NCBI GenBank assembly: GCA_947374505.1
Contig: CANCCE010000057.1
Coordinates: forward strand, 1-13,710
Direction: 5' to 3'
DNA from: Comamonadaceae bacterium
Lineage (GTDB): Bacteria > Pseudomonadota > Gammaproteobacteria > Burkholderiales > Burkholderiaceae_C
Length of the DNA stretch: 13,710 nucleotides
The translations under genes were made by a program, and so were the position numbers. The notes beneath the pieces were generated by a model, which saw only the letters and a program-made list of their open reading frames with translations, was not told where the DNA came from and made no database searches. Positions 7,345-13,462 of the stretch are shown here, one piece after another. Within the stretch, counting starts at the first letter, position 1. Each line of letters starts with the position of its first letter.

Positions 7345-7386
7345 GGCAAAGCTTCTGAAAAATTGTGAAGCACAAATTGTATGTTG

Positions 7387-7403
7387 AATTCACTGGGTGG
7401 AAC
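7387..7403. promoter_or_regulatory. IclR-type operator copy D, upstream of iclR1
   Basis: The sequence is AATTCACTGGGTGGAAC, with a perfect right half TGGAAC and TTCA in the left half. It is the second weakest copy, differing at positions 1-2 and 10 of the consensus region. It lies between rubredoxin and iclR1. A separate inverted repeat TTGTG-AAG-CACAA occupies 7363-7375, nearer the iclR1 start. Together they could form an autoregulatory region. Confidence 0.45.
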
Positions 7404-7425
7404 CGGCGCGAATCGTTTTCTCTCT

Positions 7426-7635
7426 TCAGATCTCAATCATTTCGAAATCAACCTTTCCCACTGAGCACTCCGGACATATCCAGTCTTCTGGCACATCGAT
7501 CCAGCGTGTACCCGGTGGAATTCCCTCCGCCGGCATGCCAGCCGCTTCCTCGTAGATAAAGCCACAAAGGATGCATTGCCATACCTTGAATGGGACTTCT
7601 GCCGGCATTTTAGCTGTGCGCTCACTTTCATTCAT
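7426..7635 (-). CDS. Rubredoxin
   Basis: About 69 aa from the ATG at 7635. Two iron-binding Cys pairs are intact: C-I-L-C-G-F-I-Y and W-I-C-P-E-C-S-V-G-K, with the rubredoxin core between them (Y-E-E-A-A-G near the first pair, PPGTRW, VPEDW). It is a single-domain rubredoxin with a short N-terminal extension of about 18 residues. It should carry one electron at a time on a single Fe(Cys)4 site in the cytoplasm, usually to a hydroxylase or from a rubredoxin reductase (known for the family); neither partner is visible here. The start at 7635 was chosen over the ATG at 7641 because GGAG abuts the latter and is 6 nt from the former. It is divergent from the thiolase gene, sharing operator copy E, and is upstream of iclR1. 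Confidence 0.92.
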   Translation of the reverse strand: MNESERTAKMPAEVPFKVWQCILCGFIYEEAAGMPAEGIPPGTRWIDVPEDWICPECSVGKVDFEMIEI

Positions 7636-7641
7636 TGGCAT

Positions 7642-7645
7642 CTCC
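7642..7645 (-). promoter_or_regulatory. Shine-Dalgarno that decides the rubredoxin start
   Basis: GGAG on the minus strand touches the ATG at 7641 but is 6 nt from the in-frame ATG at 7635. The spacing makes the second ATG the likely start. Confidence 0.5.
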
Positions 7646-7722
7646 AGTCAATTCAACTCTCACAAATAATGTGGTAAATTTTTCAAGAGGAATGTTAGCA
7701 TTGGTTTTGATCAATAATATTC

Positions 7723-7739
7723 ATTTCGGTCAGTGGAAC
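7723..7739. promoter_or_regulatory. IclR-type operator copy E, between rubredoxin and thiolase
   Basis: The sequence is ATTTCGGTCAGTGGAAC, with a complete right half TGGAAC and the core TCAGTGGAAC shared with copy B in all but one base. It lies 58 nt before the preferred thiolase start (7798) and 88 nt before the rubredoxin start. A degenerate second copy begins at 7704 (GTTTTGATCAAT, left half and centre only), making a possible tandem pair. Confidence 0.55.
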
Positions 7740-7797
7740 TAATCATACATGTGATGTGATGGCTTCTGCGGCTCTTTTAACCGGGTCACCTATCAAC

Positions 7798-8967
7798 ATG
7801 ACGATCAAAGGTAAAGCTTATATTATTGGTGCGTATGAGCATCCTTTACGTAAGGCTCCGCATCACTCCGTCGCGCAATTGCACGCCGAAGTCGCCAAGG
7901 GGGCAATAGAAGATGCCGGCCTGACCAAGGCCGACATCGACGGTTTCTTTTGCGCTGGGGATGCGCCGGGGGGTAATGCGTGGTCAATGGCCAACTACCT
8001 CAATCTCGACAAGCTCAGACATATTGATTCCACCGATATGGGTGGGTGCTCGTACTTGGTTCATGTGGCTCATGCCGCAGAGGCCATTGCGGCAGGGAAA
8101 TGCAACGTCGCGTTGATCACCCTCGCGGGGCGCCCGAATTCTGAAGGAATGTCCGGAACACAGGTGCGCGTGCGGGGCGTGAACCTTCCGGAATCCCCCT
8201 ACGAAATGCCCTACAACCCGGTGACGCTCAACCTGTACGCCATGTGCGCGATGCGTCACATGCACGAGTACGGGACGACGAACGAACAACTTGCGTGGGT
8301 CAAGGTGGCCGCATCGCATCACGCACAATACAACGCGAATGCAATGCTTCGGGACGTGGTGTCGGTGGAAGATGTCCTCGCCTCGCCCATGATTTCTGAC
8401 CCCTTGCATCGCCTCGACTCATGCGTGGTCAGTGATGGCGGTGGCGCAATCATCGTGGCTCGGCCGGAGATCGCTAGAGCGATTAATCGCCCACGCGTGA
8501 AGCTCTTGGGCGCTGGTGAGTCGACCAAGCACCAGATGGGTGGGAAGATCGATCTCACGTACACCGGTGCGGCGTGGACGGGACCTCGTGCCTTCGAGGA
8601 GGCAGGTGTGAAGCCCTCCGATATTCAGTACGCATCGATCTACGACAGCTTCACCATCACGGTGCTTCTCCAACTAGAAGATCTCGGCTTCTGCAAAAAA
8701 GGCGAGGGCGGCAAGTTCGTCATGGACGGTAACTTGATTTCAGGCATCGGGAAATTACCGTTCAACACCGACGGCGGTGGGCTATGCAATAACCACCCGT
8801 CCAACCGCGGCGGCATGACCAAGATCATCGAGGCGGTTCGGCAACTTCGTGGCGAAGCGCATCCAAAGGTGCAGGTGCCGGGGTGTTCTATCGCGCTTGC
8901 AACGGGTATCGGGGGGGCTATCGGGCACCGGCACGGCGCGGCAACACTCATCATGGAACGGGAGTAA
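7798..8967 (+). CDS. SCP-x/lipid-transfer-type thiolase (acetyl-CoA acetyltransferase-like)
   Basis: 389 aa from MTIKGKAYIIGAYEHP, where family homology begins; the frame stays open to a GTG at 7756, but neither site has a strong Shine-Dalgarno. The nucleophile is likely Cys84 in DMGGCSYLVHVAHA. The histidine region reads GGGLCNNHPSNRGG (near 337-350), in place of the GHP-type motif of degradative thiolases. The C-terminal CxG motif of biosynthetic thiolases is replaced by GIGGAIGHRHG, which is typical of the SCP-x/thiolase-like group. Such proteins work with a DUF35 partner, which is the next gene 3 nt away. Known two-subunit examples include BbsAB (benzoylsuccinyl-CoA thiolase) and Ltp2-ChsH2-type retro-aldolases, so either thiolysis or retro-aldol C-C cleavage of an acyl-CoA is possible. 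Confidence 0.9.
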   Translation: MTIKGKAYIIGAYEHPLRKAPHHSVAQLHAEVAKGAIEDAGLTKADIDGFFCAGDAPGGNAWSMANYLNLDKLRHIDSTDMGGCSYLVHVAHAAEAIAAGKCNVALITLAGRPNSEGMSGTQVRVRGVNLPESPYEMPYNPVTLNLYAMCAMRHMHEYGTTNEQLAWVKVAASHHAQYNANAMLRDVVSVEDVLASPMISDPLHRLDSCVVSDGGGAIIVARPEIARAINRPRVKLLGAGESTKHQMGGKIDLTYTGAAWTGPRAFEEAGVKPSDIQYASIYDSFTITVLLQLEDLGFCKKGEGGKFVMDGNLISGIGKLPFNTDGGGLCNNHPSNRGGMTKIIEAVRQLRGEAHPKVQVPGCSIALATGIGGAIGHRHGAATLIMERE

Positions 8968-8970
8968 GAG

Positions 8971-9378
8971 ATGCCCACATTGAACGAAGAGCGAAAAATC
9001 AGCGACCCGGTGCTCAACCCCGGAGATGAAAATTATTTCAATGCAGCAGGCGGGGGCCGGCTACTACTGAAGTCATGCAGGGCGTGCGGTGAAATTCACC
9101 ACTATCCAAGATCCCTGTGTCCATTCTGCTGGAGCGCGGATCTCGAGTGGATGGATTCAGTGGGCACGGGCCAGATCTACACCTACAGTGTGACGCGCCG
9201 TGGCGCGGGCGCACCGTATTGCATTGCCTACGTGACCCTCGATGAGGGGCCCGTCGTCTTGACCAACATTGTGGGTGTGGATCTCGACACCGTGCGTATT
9301 GGCCAGCGCGTCAAAGTTCTGTTCAGGACGTCTGAAGGGGGTATGTCGGTGCCGATGTTCACCCCGGAGTTGCCATGA
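8971..9378 (+). CDS. DUF35 zinc-ribbon/OB-fold acyl-CoA-binding subunit
   Basis: 135 aa, the standard size. The N-terminal zinc ribbon has Cys36-x2-Cys39 (CRACG) and Cys50-x2-Cys53 (CPFC), then an OB-fold (about 58-130: GTGQIYTYSVTRRG, YCIAYVTLDEGPVVLTNIVG, IGQRVKVLF). DUF35 proteins pair with SCP-x-type thiolases; in BbsA and ChsH2 they hold the acyl-CoA or complete the active site (established for those). The gene starts 3 nt after the thiolase stop, with GGAG 6 nt before its ATG, and its stop overlaps the next gene by ATGA. This indicates coupled synthesis of a heteromeric enzyme with the thiolase. Confidence 0.92.
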   Translation: MPTLNEERKISDPVLNPGDENYFNAAGGGRLLLKSCRACGEIHHYPRSLCPFCWSADLEWMDSVGTGQIYTYSVTRRGAGAPYCIAYVTLDEGPVVLTNIVGVDLDTVRIGQRVKVLFRTSEGGMSVPMFTPELP

Positions 9379-10541
9379 CAGGCCGAGTGATGCTGTTCAG
9401 TGCGGTCGACGAAGTCTTGACGGGTTACGCGGTTGATGTCGATGCAGCAACTCTTACAAGGCAGTCGACCGTGACACTGCCGGCCAAGGTTCAGTATGCG
9501 TGGCCGCATCCATCAGGCCGTACGCTCTATGTCTCCACGAGCAACGGCGGTCCGCGCGTCAAGTCCGACGTCAACCATGTGAGCGCGCTTGGCATCGAGG
9601 ACGATGGCACACTGCGTCGATTGGAGGAACCCGTGGTGCTCGCCAAGCGGGCGGTTCACATGTGCGTGGATGCGGCAGGACGACACACGTTGAATGCCCA
9701 CAATTACCTGAAGGGCGGCATGACGGTCCACCGCATCCAACCGGACAGGTCTGTGGGCACCGAAGTTGTCCAGGATTCCAAGCTTGACTTTGGAATCTAT
9801 CCTCATCAAGTGATGGTCTTCCCATCAGGGCGAACCGTGCTGATCGCCGACCGCGGAAACAATGCGCTAGCTGGCAAGCTGGAGGATCCAGGCGCTTTGC
9901 GAACGTTTCACTTCAACAATGGGGTGATGTCTGCAGGGCAAGTCGTGGCGCCAAATGGGGGTTATGGTTTCGGTCCTCGGCACGTGGCATTCCATCCTTC
10001 TAGCCCGTGGCTTTATGTGGCGGATGAGCGCACGAATCGCTTGTCTATGTTTAATTTTCAGGATGACTTGTTGCAAGCTGAGCCTGCGTACATGTGTGAG
10101 ATCCTGAAAAGTCCACATGAAGTTAAGCCGCGCCAACTGGCCGGTGGCATCTGTGTGAGCCCCAATGGCCGCTTTCTATATGTCGCCAACCGATCAGATT
10201 ACACCGTTGACTTAAACGGAAGTGCGGTCTTCGGGGGAGGGGAAAACAACATCGCTGTGTTTGCTATTGACCCTGCTACAGGTGAGCCGCGACTGATTCA
10301 GCATGCCGAGACTCAATCGTTTCATGTCCGCGTCTTTGCCTGCGACCCCAGCGGACGCCTGCTGGTCACCGCAAGCATCAAGGCTCTGTGCGTGGATGTT
10401 GAGGGCAGGGTTCAGGCCGTACCGGCCGCTCTCTCGGTCTTCAGGGTCGGCGACGATGGCCTGCTCGAATTCATGCGCAAGTACGACGTGGAAACGCCCG
10501 GAGGGCAGTTGCAATACTGGGTGGGAATGGTGGGTCATTGA
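9375..10541 (+). CDS. Lactonase-type seven-bladed beta-propeller (6-phosphogluconolactonase/muconate-cyclase family)
   Basis: 388 aa, close to the usual 330-390 of the PF10282 family. The start overlaps the DUF35 stop in ATGA, with GGAG 5 nt upstream. Blade motifs recur: AWPHPSGRTLYVSTSN (42-57), QVMVFPSGRTVLIADRGNN (145-163), GPRHVAFHPSSPWLYVADE (200-218), GGICVSPNGRFLYVANRSD (257-275) and FACDPSGRLLVTAS (321-334). There is no signal peptide. Members hydrolyse 6-phosphogluconolactone or cyclise carboxymuconate (known for the family); in this operon a pathway lactone or enol-lactone is more likely (inference). A 9-bp inverted repeat straddles its stop codon. Confidence 0.88.
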   Translation: MTGRVMLFSAVDEVLTGYAVDVDAATLTRQSTVTLPAKVQYAWPHPSGRTLYVSTSNGGPRVKSDVNHVSALGIEDDGTLRRLEEPVVLAKRAVHMCVDAAGRHTLNAHNYLKGGMTVHRIQPDRSVGTEVVQDSKLDFGIYPHQVMVFPSGRTVLIADRGNNALAGKLEDPGALRTFHFNNGVMSAGQVVAPNGGYGFGPRHVAFHPSSPWLYVADERTNRLSMFNFQDDLLQAEPAYMCEILKSPHEVKPRQLAGGICVSPNGRFLYVANRSDYTVDLNGSAVFGGGENNIAVFAIDPATGEPRLIQHAETQSFHVRVFACDPSGRLLVTASIKALCVDVEGRVQAVPAALSVFRVGDDGLLEFMRKYDVETPGGQLQYWVGMVGH

Positions 10542-10575
10542 GCGTGATGGTCGTCGGCGTGATTGCACCCACCAT
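10527..10575. repeat. 9-bp inverted repeat at the lactonase/iclR2 convergent junction
   Basis: ATGGTGGGT (10527-10535) pairs perfectly with ACCCACCAT (10567-10575), leaving a 31-nt loop. It spans the lactonase stop and nearly reaches the iclR2 stop at 10580. There is no U-tract on either strand, so it is at best a weak, factor-assisted terminator or a chance repeat. Confidence 0.35.
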
Positions 10576-10579
10576 CTGA

Positions 10580-11332
10580 CTAGCTCCGGAGTTGCGGATT
10601 GTCGACTGCCCCGCCGTAACGACTTGAGATGTCGGCGGCCGCGGTCAGCACCAGCTTTACAAACTTGCTTTGCTGGCTGCGAACACGCACTGTCGGGCCG
10701 GCGAGGGATACACAGTAATGCACTTGGTCATCCGCACCGACGATGGGCGCGGCGATAGCCGAAACGCCCAGAACGCGCTCTCCATGTGAAACCGCGTATC
10801 CATTGGCGCGAATGGCGGCGAATTCAGCTTGAGTCTCAGCCTGCGTACGCTTGTGGGCCTTGGCAAGCCGCGCCACCATCGGACGCGCTTCCTGCTTCGT
10901 TAGGTAGGCGAGCAATGCCTTGGAGCTTGCGCCATCCATCAGGGGGACGTGTTCCCCGGGCTGGGACACGCTACGCAACGCTGATGCTGTCGCCACCGCA
11001 TCAATACAGACTCGCTCATCGCCCTTGGCCATCTGGAGCGACACCGTCTCCTGTGTCAGTTTGGCGAGCTCGGTCATCACAGGCCGGGCGACTTCCCGGA
11101 TTCCCAGGGTGCTACCGACAAGCCCCGCCAAGCGCGTGAACCGGAATGACAGGCAGTACTGCTGATTCTCTAGGCGGACCAAGTAGCCTGCCTTTTCTAG
11201 GCTTTGGACAATCCGGAAAGCCGTAGACTTCGGCAGGTCAATGCGGTTCGAAATTTCATGCAGGGTGAGTGATGTCTTCCCTGTTGTGAAGCTTTCGAAC
11301 ACTGACAATATTCGTTGGACGGCGCGCATCAT
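10580..11332 (-). CDS. IclR-family transcriptional regulator (IclR2), paralogue of IclR1
   Basis: 250 aa from the ATG at 11332 (MMRAVQRILSVFESF), aligned with the start of IclR1. The frame stays open to 11467, but that part overlaps the cupin gene and has no family similarity; an ATG at 11353 is a second option. No strong Shine-Dalgarno precedes any of them. The winged helix-turn-helix (1-72) matches IclR1 at 59 of 72 positions, and 33-72 differ at only two. The effector domain (about 80-245) has diverged more: LQMAKGDERVCIDAVATASALRSV and YAVSHGERVLGVSAIAAPI remain, but ligand-region residues differ. It lies 74 nt downstream of the cupin gene on the same strand and may be transcribed with it. 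It may read the same operators as IclR1 but sense another ligand (inference). Confidence 0.9.
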   Translation of the reverse strand: MMRAVQRILSVFESFTTGKTSLTLHEISNRIDLPKSTAFRIVQSLEKAGYLVRLENQQYCLSFRFTRLAGLVGSTLGIREVARPVMTELAKLTQETVSLQMAKGDERVCIDAVATASALRSVSQPGEHVPLMDGASSKALLAYLTKQEARPMVARLAKAHKRTQAETQAEFAAIRANGYAVSHGERVLGVSAIAAPIVGADDQVHYCVSLAGPTVRVRSQQSKFVKLVLTAAADISSRYGGAVDNPQLRS

Positions 11333-11406
11333 GGGGTGAGGCCAGAGTCTCATTAAGATGAGTTGCGTATCCGGGTTTATGGTGAAAAGTCCGAGCGAGG
11401 TCTCGC

Positions 11407-12156
11407 TCAGGTCTCCTCGCGCGGGTACTGCAGGACGAGGGCTTCGAGCCCCTTCTTTCCTGCGCAAATCTCAAAAGCTTCTTCGGTATTTTCAACAACG
11501 ACCATCGACCATTCAGGAAGTTCTTTCCCCTCGCGGATGATGCTGCCGTTGCCAACAAAGACATAGTAGCCGCCGGCTATCTTCGGATCTGGACCTTTCA
11601 CCGTCATGTCGGCACCAAGGCGGACGACTTGCGCATGCATGCCATCATCGGCTTCTAGCAGGGTCTCCCAAGCGACTTCCTTGCGGTCTTGCATCACCGG
11701 CTCGATAGAGAAACCCACTTGCGTGGAGGTCAGGTTGCGGCGCTTGCTTGGCTTGAGCTTGTCACGGTAACCCGGTTGGTCCAAGTAGACCGGTTTGGAA
11801 TTGCCGGTGTACATCCGCAAGGCGACAAAGCACAGACCCTGCGGACCCGCAACGATCGGGCCGTAGGCTGTGTGATGATCCTTGAACTGCACCGTCAGGG
11901 GTTTCAATTCTTTACCCTGGTTGCCAATGGTTCCCGTGCCAGCAATGAATAACTGAAACATTGACACCCCATGGAAGTGGGGGGAAACCGCTTCATGGGC
12001 GCGCAATTCTGACAGCGTCGCCTGAGGGCCGGGCGCTTCATTGTCCGAGCTGCGAGGGCCGAAAAAAACCGTTCCCCAATGCTGGTTTCCGGTGCCTGGA
12101 GAAACGACGACTTCGCGTTTTGCAAGTGCTTCAGTTCCGCTTTGTGTGTAGATCAT
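11407..12156 (-). CDS. Cupin-domain protein, possible dioxygenase or isomerase
   Basis: 249 aa from the ATG at 12156, chosen because GGAGAA lies 7 nt upstream; an open stretch to 12267 runs into the operator and is not coding. The N-terminal half has a cupin motif, PHFHGVSMFQLFIAGTGTIG (59-78), with metal-ligand candidates His60, His62 and His94/His95; the usual glutamate of motif 1 reads Gln68. A second beta-rich half (about 145-249, PDPKIAGGYYVFVGNGSIIREGKELPEWSMVVVE) resembles a second, ligand-poor cupin domain. The fold is recognisable but the reaction is not: the family includes dioxygenases, isomerases and binding proteins. It is the first gene of a leftward unit ending in iclR2. Operator copy F lies 105 nt upstream. 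Confidence 0.8.
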   Translation of the reverse strand: MIYTQSGTEALAKREVVVSPGTGNQHWGTVFFGPRSSDNEAPGPQATLSELRAHEAVSPHFHGVSMFQLFIAGTGTIGNQGKELKPLTVQFKDHHTAYGPIVAGPQGLCFVALRMYTGNSKPVYLDQPGYRDKLKPSKRRNLTSTQVGFSIEPVMQDRKEVAWETLLEADDGMHAQVVRLGADMTVKGPDPKIAGGYYVFVGNGSIIREGKELPEWSMVVVENTEEAFEICAGKKGLEALVLQYPREET

Positions 12157-12216
12157 TTGACAATTCTCCGAGTTGCAGTGTCCTTCAGTAGCCGAGTTTT
12201 GTTGGCATGTATGAGG

Positions 12217-12222
12217 GCTATA
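12217..12222 (-). promoter_or_regulatory. Candidate -10 element for the cupin gene
   Basis: TATAGC on the minus strand lies 52 bp from the centre of operator copy F to its 3' edge, the same distance as the -10 boxes at the Bug receptor and synthetase promoters. No -35 hexamer matches, which would fit dependence on an activator. It is a weak call on sequence alone. Confidence 0.35.
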
Positions 12223-12260
12223 TAGGTAAAGTGTAGCGCAAGTTTCGATTGTAAATACTA

Positions 12261-12277
12261 GTTTCAATCAATGGAAC
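12261..12277. promoter_or_regulatory. IclR-type operator copy F
   Basis: The sequence is GTTTCAATCAATGGAAC, which differs from copy C (4650) at one base. It is one of the two best copies. It sits 105 bp upstream of the cupin start and 295 bp upstream of the divergent SDR. Confidence 0.65.
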
Positions 12278-12571
12278 ATTTTTGGATGTTAAGGCATGGC
12301 GGACGTTTGAGATATTTAATCAGTGGCTGCTGTCAGACGTCGTTGTTCATCGCTCCCCATCACAGATGCGTATCAATTTCTAGCAATGCTGAATATTAGG
12401 TCGATGGCTATAGCACTGCTAGGGTTCTGATGATCAAAACTGATGCCGAAAATATAATCGCGTGTTAGCATCTCTTTTAGCCATATCCAATCCACGCCGC
12501 GACTTCCATCAGGTAGGCCTCGCGAAATTTCAGGCCCCGACAGGTTGCGGCAATGTTGACGGAGACAAGAA

Positions 12572-13357
12572 GTGCGCCTCAAAGACAAAGTAGCGATCGT
12601 CACCGGAGCTGGGTCGGGGTTGGGTCGGGCGATTGCCAATCGGTTTGCAAGTGAAGGCGCCATCGTCGTGGTGGCCGATGTCAATGGTCAAGCCATAGAC
12701 GCCGTGGTGGGTGAAATCGTTTCCTCAGGCGCGCGCGCCTACGGTTACAACGTTGACGTGACAAGCCAAGCGGTCCTGCAGACCTTCACGGATGACGTCG
12801 TGAAGAAGTCCGGACGCATCGATATCTTGGTAAACAACGCTGGCATCACCCGCTATCGGCCGTTTTCCTTGCTGGCTCACGAAGACTGGGACCTGGTTCT
12901 GCAGCTGGACTTGAAGGCCGTCTTTTTTTGTTCTCAGGCCGTCGCCCCGCACATGGTTCGACAGCAATACGGCAAGATCGTCAACATCTCCTCAAGTTTG
13001 GGGACGGGCACCACACCGCACGTCGGAGATTGGACAGCAGGTTGTAGTGCCCCTTACGCATCGGCAAAGGCTGCGGTGATCCAATTGACGAAGACTCTGG
13101 CACGCGAACTGGGTCCGAACGGTGTGAATGTCAACTGCGTTGCCCCGGGATTCTTCCTGACGCCACTGACAGGTGCAACTCGCTCGCCGGAGCAGGTGGC
13201 AGAGCACATTGCCGTGCGGTCGCGGATGGCCGTGCTGAATCGTCCAGGCCAGCTGGAGGAACTCGCCAATCCAGTGTTGTTCCTCGCATCCGATGAGTCT
13301 AGTTTCATTTCGGGTCACACCTTGCATGTGGATGGCGGGCGGACCGACCGAATGTAG
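12572..13357 (+). CDS. SDR-family NAD(P)-dependent oxidoreductase
   Basis: 261 aa with all classical SDR elements: TGAGSGLG (11-18), VDVT (61-64), NNAG (88-91), a Ser-rich strand NISSS (138-142), Tyr162 and Lys166 in PYASAKAAV, VAPGFFLTP and the C-terminal SGHTLHVDGG. It should interconvert a hydroxyl and a keto group using NAD(P)H in the cytoplasm, for example a 3-hydroxyacyl-CoA of this pathway (inference). GTG start with GGAGA 6 nt upstream. It reads in the same direction as the Bug receptor 105 nt downstream, so the two may form an operon. Unlike the SDR at 5825, its active site is complete. Confidence 0.92.
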   Translation: MRLKDKVAIVTGAGSGLGRAIANRFASEGAIVVVADVNGQAIDAVVGEIVSSGARAYGYNVDVTSQAVLQTFTDDVVKKSGRIDILVNNAGITRYRPFSLLAHEDWDLVLQLDLKAVFFCSQAVAPHMVRQQYGKIVNISSSLGTGTTPHVGDWTAGCSAPYASAKAAVIQLTKTLARELGPNGVNVNCVAPGFFLTPLTGATRSPEQVAEHIAVRSRMAVLNRPGQLEELANPVLFLASDESSFISGHTLHVDGGRTDRM

Positions 13358-13462
13358 GGGCATGCCGCCGAATCCCGAATCTCAGTTGACCAACAGGGCC
13401 AGTACCGACTCAGGAGAATTGGCTCATCGGTCATCTCATTGACTTATTCACAAGGAATCAAG

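Larger units (their letters stand above)
12157..12571. other. 415-bp divergent intergenic region (cupin / SDR)
   Basis: No convincing gene is visible. It holds operator copy F (12261-12277), a leftward TATAGC -10 candidate (12217-12222) and a degenerate operator-like stretch at 12313-12329 (TATTTAATCAGTGGCTG). The part nearest the SDR (12380-12540) holds no clear signal; a leftward open frame there (12373-12684) has no recognisable similarity and overlaps the SDR. Confidence 0.6.

Noticed and set aside
7756..7797. GTG/ATG starts at 7756 and 7759 for the thiolase
   Set aside because: The extra residues do not fit the family's usual N-terminus (MTIKGKAYI...), and the starts lack a Shine-Dalgarno; they cannot be fully excluded.
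11333..11467. Longer N-terminus for IclR2
   Set aside because: It would overlap the cupin 3' end by about 60 bp, and the extra residues do not match the paralogue or the IclR family.
12373..12684. Leftward open frame of about 100 codons in the cupin/SDR gap
   Set aside because: No recognisable similarity, and it overlaps the start of a well-supported SDR on the other strand.
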